Source of the DNA: CAYNGH01 sp964396845
GTDB lineage: Bacteria; Vulcanimicrobiota; JAJTBE01; CAYNGH01
Assembly (NCBI GenBank): GCA_964396845.1
Contig: CAYNGH010000002.1
Location: forward strand, 27,532-91,531
DNA: 64,000 nt
Direction of reading: 5' to 3'
Of this stretch, positions 62,197 to 64,000 are shown piece by piece; within the stretch, counting starts at the first letter, position 1, and the number at the start of each line of letters is the position of its first letter. Position numbers and translations under genes: made by a program. Under the pieces are notes generated by a model. It was not told the origin of the DNA, made no database searches, and saw nothing but the letters and a program-made list of their open reading frames with translations.

Positions 62197-63387
62197 TTAC
62201 CTTCCCCCAAACATGCTTAATAGATCCTCGATTCCCCCTTCTCCCTTTTGAACCGCCAGATCCAGGGGAGTGAAAGCCTCGCAGTTGCGGGCATAAACAT
62301 CAGCCCCGTTGGAAACCAGCAGTTGGGCCATCTCCAGCTTTCCCAGAACCACGGCATGATGCAGGGGGGAATTCCCAAGGCTGTCCCTGACTTTAAGGCT
62401 ACCTCCCTTTTCAATGAGAAGCTGGACAAAGCCACCGTCGCCAATCTCAAGAGCTTTGTGAATCAGGGGCTTTCCATCATCATCAATTACATCCACCTCG
62501 GTACCGCTTTCCATCAGAATCCGGGCCAGAGCCATATCCTCCATCTCAAGGGCACACTGAATGGGGGTCTTTCCTTCCTCGTTGAGAATGGATGTGTTGC
62601 ATCCCGCCATTACAAGCTTTTTTATTATTTCAGTTTCCCGGGATTCAACAGCTCTTATCAGGGGAGTCTTGCCGTCATTTTTAGGAATATTGTGATCCGC
62701 ACCCACATCCAGCAAGGCTTGAACCGTATTTGCCTTTCCGGTTTCAACAGCCCGGAACAATGCCGTACGATTGTCCTTTGTAACAGCATTAATCTGACAG
62801 CCTTTTTCCACCAGAAGCCTCACCACATCTTCATGACCCATTTCTGCAGCCCGATGAAGAGGAGTCTTGCCAAATTTTGTCTTGGCGTCAAGGTCTGCTC
62901 CCTTGTCTATGATGGCTTCTGCAACTTCTTTATAACCCCAACTGGCGGCCCAGTGCAGGGGAGTCTGAAAATCCCTGTCCGCAGCATTGATATCAGCGCC
63001 ATGATCCATGAGAAGCTGGGCCATGTCTTTATCCTTCCAGCTGGCGGCCCAGTGCAGAGGGGTGTTTCCGTCCCGATCCGCAAGGTTGACATCGGCGCCG
63101 TTTTCCAGGAGAAGCCGGGCTATATCAATCTGGCCATAACGGGCAGCCCCATGAAGAGGTGCATTGCCATTGTTGTCCCGGGCATTGATATAAGCACCGC
63201 TTTTTATGATCAGGCGGGCGATTTCTCCATACCCGGCAGATACCTTGAATGCCACGGCATGAAGCACAGTGGTGCCATCACGATGCTTGGCGTTCACATC
63301 TGCGCCCTGCTCCAGCAAAACTTTGACCCGTTCCAGGTTTCCACCTTCTGCAGCATTATAAAGACTGAGGTTGATATCTCTGGCCAT
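62197..63387 (-). CDS. Cytoplasmic ankyrin-repeat protein
   Basis: About 396 residues, almost wholly ankyrin repeats (about twelve), each with GNTPLHWAASW-like cores. No signal peptide. The ATG at 63387 is preferred because AAGGAAGAG lies just before it and the repeats start soon after; upstream ATGs exist. Function unknown, most likely protein-binding. Neighbouring leftward gene is a divergent-type unit. Confidence 0.85.
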   Translation of the reverse strand: MARDINLSLYNAAEGGNLERVKVLLEQGADVNAKHRDGTTVLHAVAFKVSAGYGEIARLIIKSGAYINARDNNGNAPLHGAARYGQIDIARLLLENGADVNLADRDGNTPLHWAASWKDKDMAQLLMDHGADINAADRDFQTPLHWAASWGYKEVAEAIIDKGADLDAKTKFGKTPLHRAAEMGHEDVVRLLVEKGCQINAVTKDNRTALFRAVETGKANTVQALLDVGADHNIPKNDGKTPLIRAVESRETEIIKKLVMAGCNTSILNEEGKTPIQCALEMEDMALARILMESGTEVDVIDDDGKPLIHKALEIGDGGFVQLLIEKGGSLKVRDSLGNSPLHHAVVLGKLEMAQLLVSNGADVYARNCEAFTPLDLAVQKGEGGIEDLLSMFGGR

Positions 63388-63538
63388 CAACTCTTCCTTT
63401 CTATCTGGCATTTCCCCAGGAGAATCCAAAAAACACAACCGGAGGTTATGGGACAGACAACTACCCGGGAAAGGAAATCCAGTCCCAATATATATTTATA
63501 CCCATCAGTCCCCTTATCCTTCCCCGGCTCGATGGTAA

Positions 63539-64000
63539 TTAACCTCTGGCAGTAACAGGAGAAGAAGCACCAACAGGAGTTCCGCTGGTTTCTGTCATCT
63601 CCCGGAGGCCCTCCAGCAGTCTGAAAAAGACCGGGCCGGGCTTTTTATCCCCCACAGGACGACCGTCAACAGAAACCACCGGGATCATCTCCGCGGCAGT
63701 CCCTGACAGGAATATCTCATCGGCAGTATATAAATCAAACCGGGTCATGTTTTCTTCCCGGGCAGGAATTCCAAGCCGGGAGGCTGTTTTTAAAATGGCA
63801 TTGCGGGTTATTCCTATCAGGATCCCGGCACTGGCCGGAGGAGTCCTGACTACTCCGTCTTTTACAACAAATATGTTATCGGCAGTCCCCTCGGTCACAT
63901 GACCGTTCTGGTTCATCATTATGGCCTCGGGCATCCCGGCCCGGGAGGCTTCCATCTTGGCCATGATGTTGTTCAGGTAGTTCAGGGACTTGACACAGGG
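63539..64000 (-). CDS. Branched-chain aminotransferase-like PLP enzyme (partial, right edge)
   Basis: The 153 visible residues are the C-terminal half of a fold-type IV aminotransferase. The window edge shows KSLNYLNNIM, the region with the PLP lysine, followed by EAIMMNQNGHVTEGTADNIF and LGIPAREENMTRFDLYTADEIFLSGTAAEM. This resembles IlvE more than D-amino acid transaminase or 4-amino-4-deoxychorismate lyase, but the other family members cannot be fully excluded from half a sequence. N-terminus lies outside. Confidence 0.8.
   Translation of the reverse strand, partial: PCVKSLNYLNNIMAKMEASRAGMPEAIMMNQNGHVTEGTADNIFVVKDGVVRTPPASAGILIGITRNAILKTASRLGIPAREENMTRFDLYTADEIFLSGTAAEMIPVVSVDGRPVGDKKPGPVFFRLLEGLREMTETSGTPVGASSPVTARG

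Noticed and set aside
62248..63555. Long plus-strand ORF opposite the ankyrin gene
   Set aside because: Antisense shadow of the repeat-rich ankyrin gene, without ribosome site or family likeness. Similar antisense frames at 29650-30681, 23156-24037 and 35268-36239 were rejected for the same reason.

Overview
This window comes from a bacterium with moderate G+C and dense, mostly leftward-reading gene blocks. It looks like an anaerobe: a four-subunit pyruvate:ferredoxin oxidoreductase, a thioferritin (Dps-like) oxidative-stress protein and a Fur-family regulator are present. Translation starts often use TTG or GTG behind strong GGAGG-type sites, and several promoters are of the extended -10 type. 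Ankyrin, HEAT, TPR, WD40 and PQQ-like repeat proteins are unusually common. Together with a soluble chemosensory array this suggests an uncultured candidate-phylum lineage; I cannot name the phylum from sequence alone. No rRNA, tRNA, insertion sequence, phage gene or CRISPR array was seen.

Layout. 1-10657 (minus) is one chemosensory operon: a soluble receptor with two signalling tips, a triple-CheW scaffold, CheB, a HEAT-repeat protein, CheR, a CheY-like receiver, a CheA whose two HPt-like regions both lack the phospho-accepting histidine, and the start of a second CheA-type protein that has it. 10926-13535 holds two paralogous TPR lipoproteins. 13759-16996 holds an ankyrin/coiled-coil protein, a U32-family protein and a ThiT-like ECF component with divergent, overlapping promoters. 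17066-22058 is a cluster of four glycine-zipper membrane proteins of unknown function, two of them clear paralogues with matching promoter and operator layout. 22239-25264 is porGDAB. 25503-34583 holds a processive family-2 glycosyltransferase, a UDP-galactopyranose-mutase-like flavoprotein, a transglutaminase/TPR protein and several secreted or coiled-coil unknowns.

34669-42618 (plus) runs YkuD, receiver, mutS, GGDEF cyclase, mutL and a PQQ-like propeller. 42631-52889 mixes a Fur regulator, a winged-helix regulator, a metallophosphoesterase, ychF, an inositol-phosphatase-family enzyme, cdaA-ybbR (c-di-AMP), a MATE exporter, a secreted ankyrin protein and a PRTase-like orphan. 52890-53880 is non-coding and carries an unusual family of interspersed repeats whose units usually end in a hairpin; stem sequence differs between hairpins while the apical TT-triloop-AA is kept. 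53894-57145 is gcvH-gcvPA-gcvPB without gcvT. The rest holds a receiver/histidine kinase hybrid, the thioferritin, a secreted WD40 protein, a divergent second YchF whose P-loop lysine is arginine, a cytoplasmic ankyrin protein and the end of a branched-chain-aminotransferase-like gene.

The best candidates for undescribed biology are the repeat/hairpin array at 53029-53829 and the glycine-zipper cluster at 17066-22058. The split-looking CheA arrangement is the clearest mechanistic oddity. All comparisons were made by eye without database searches.
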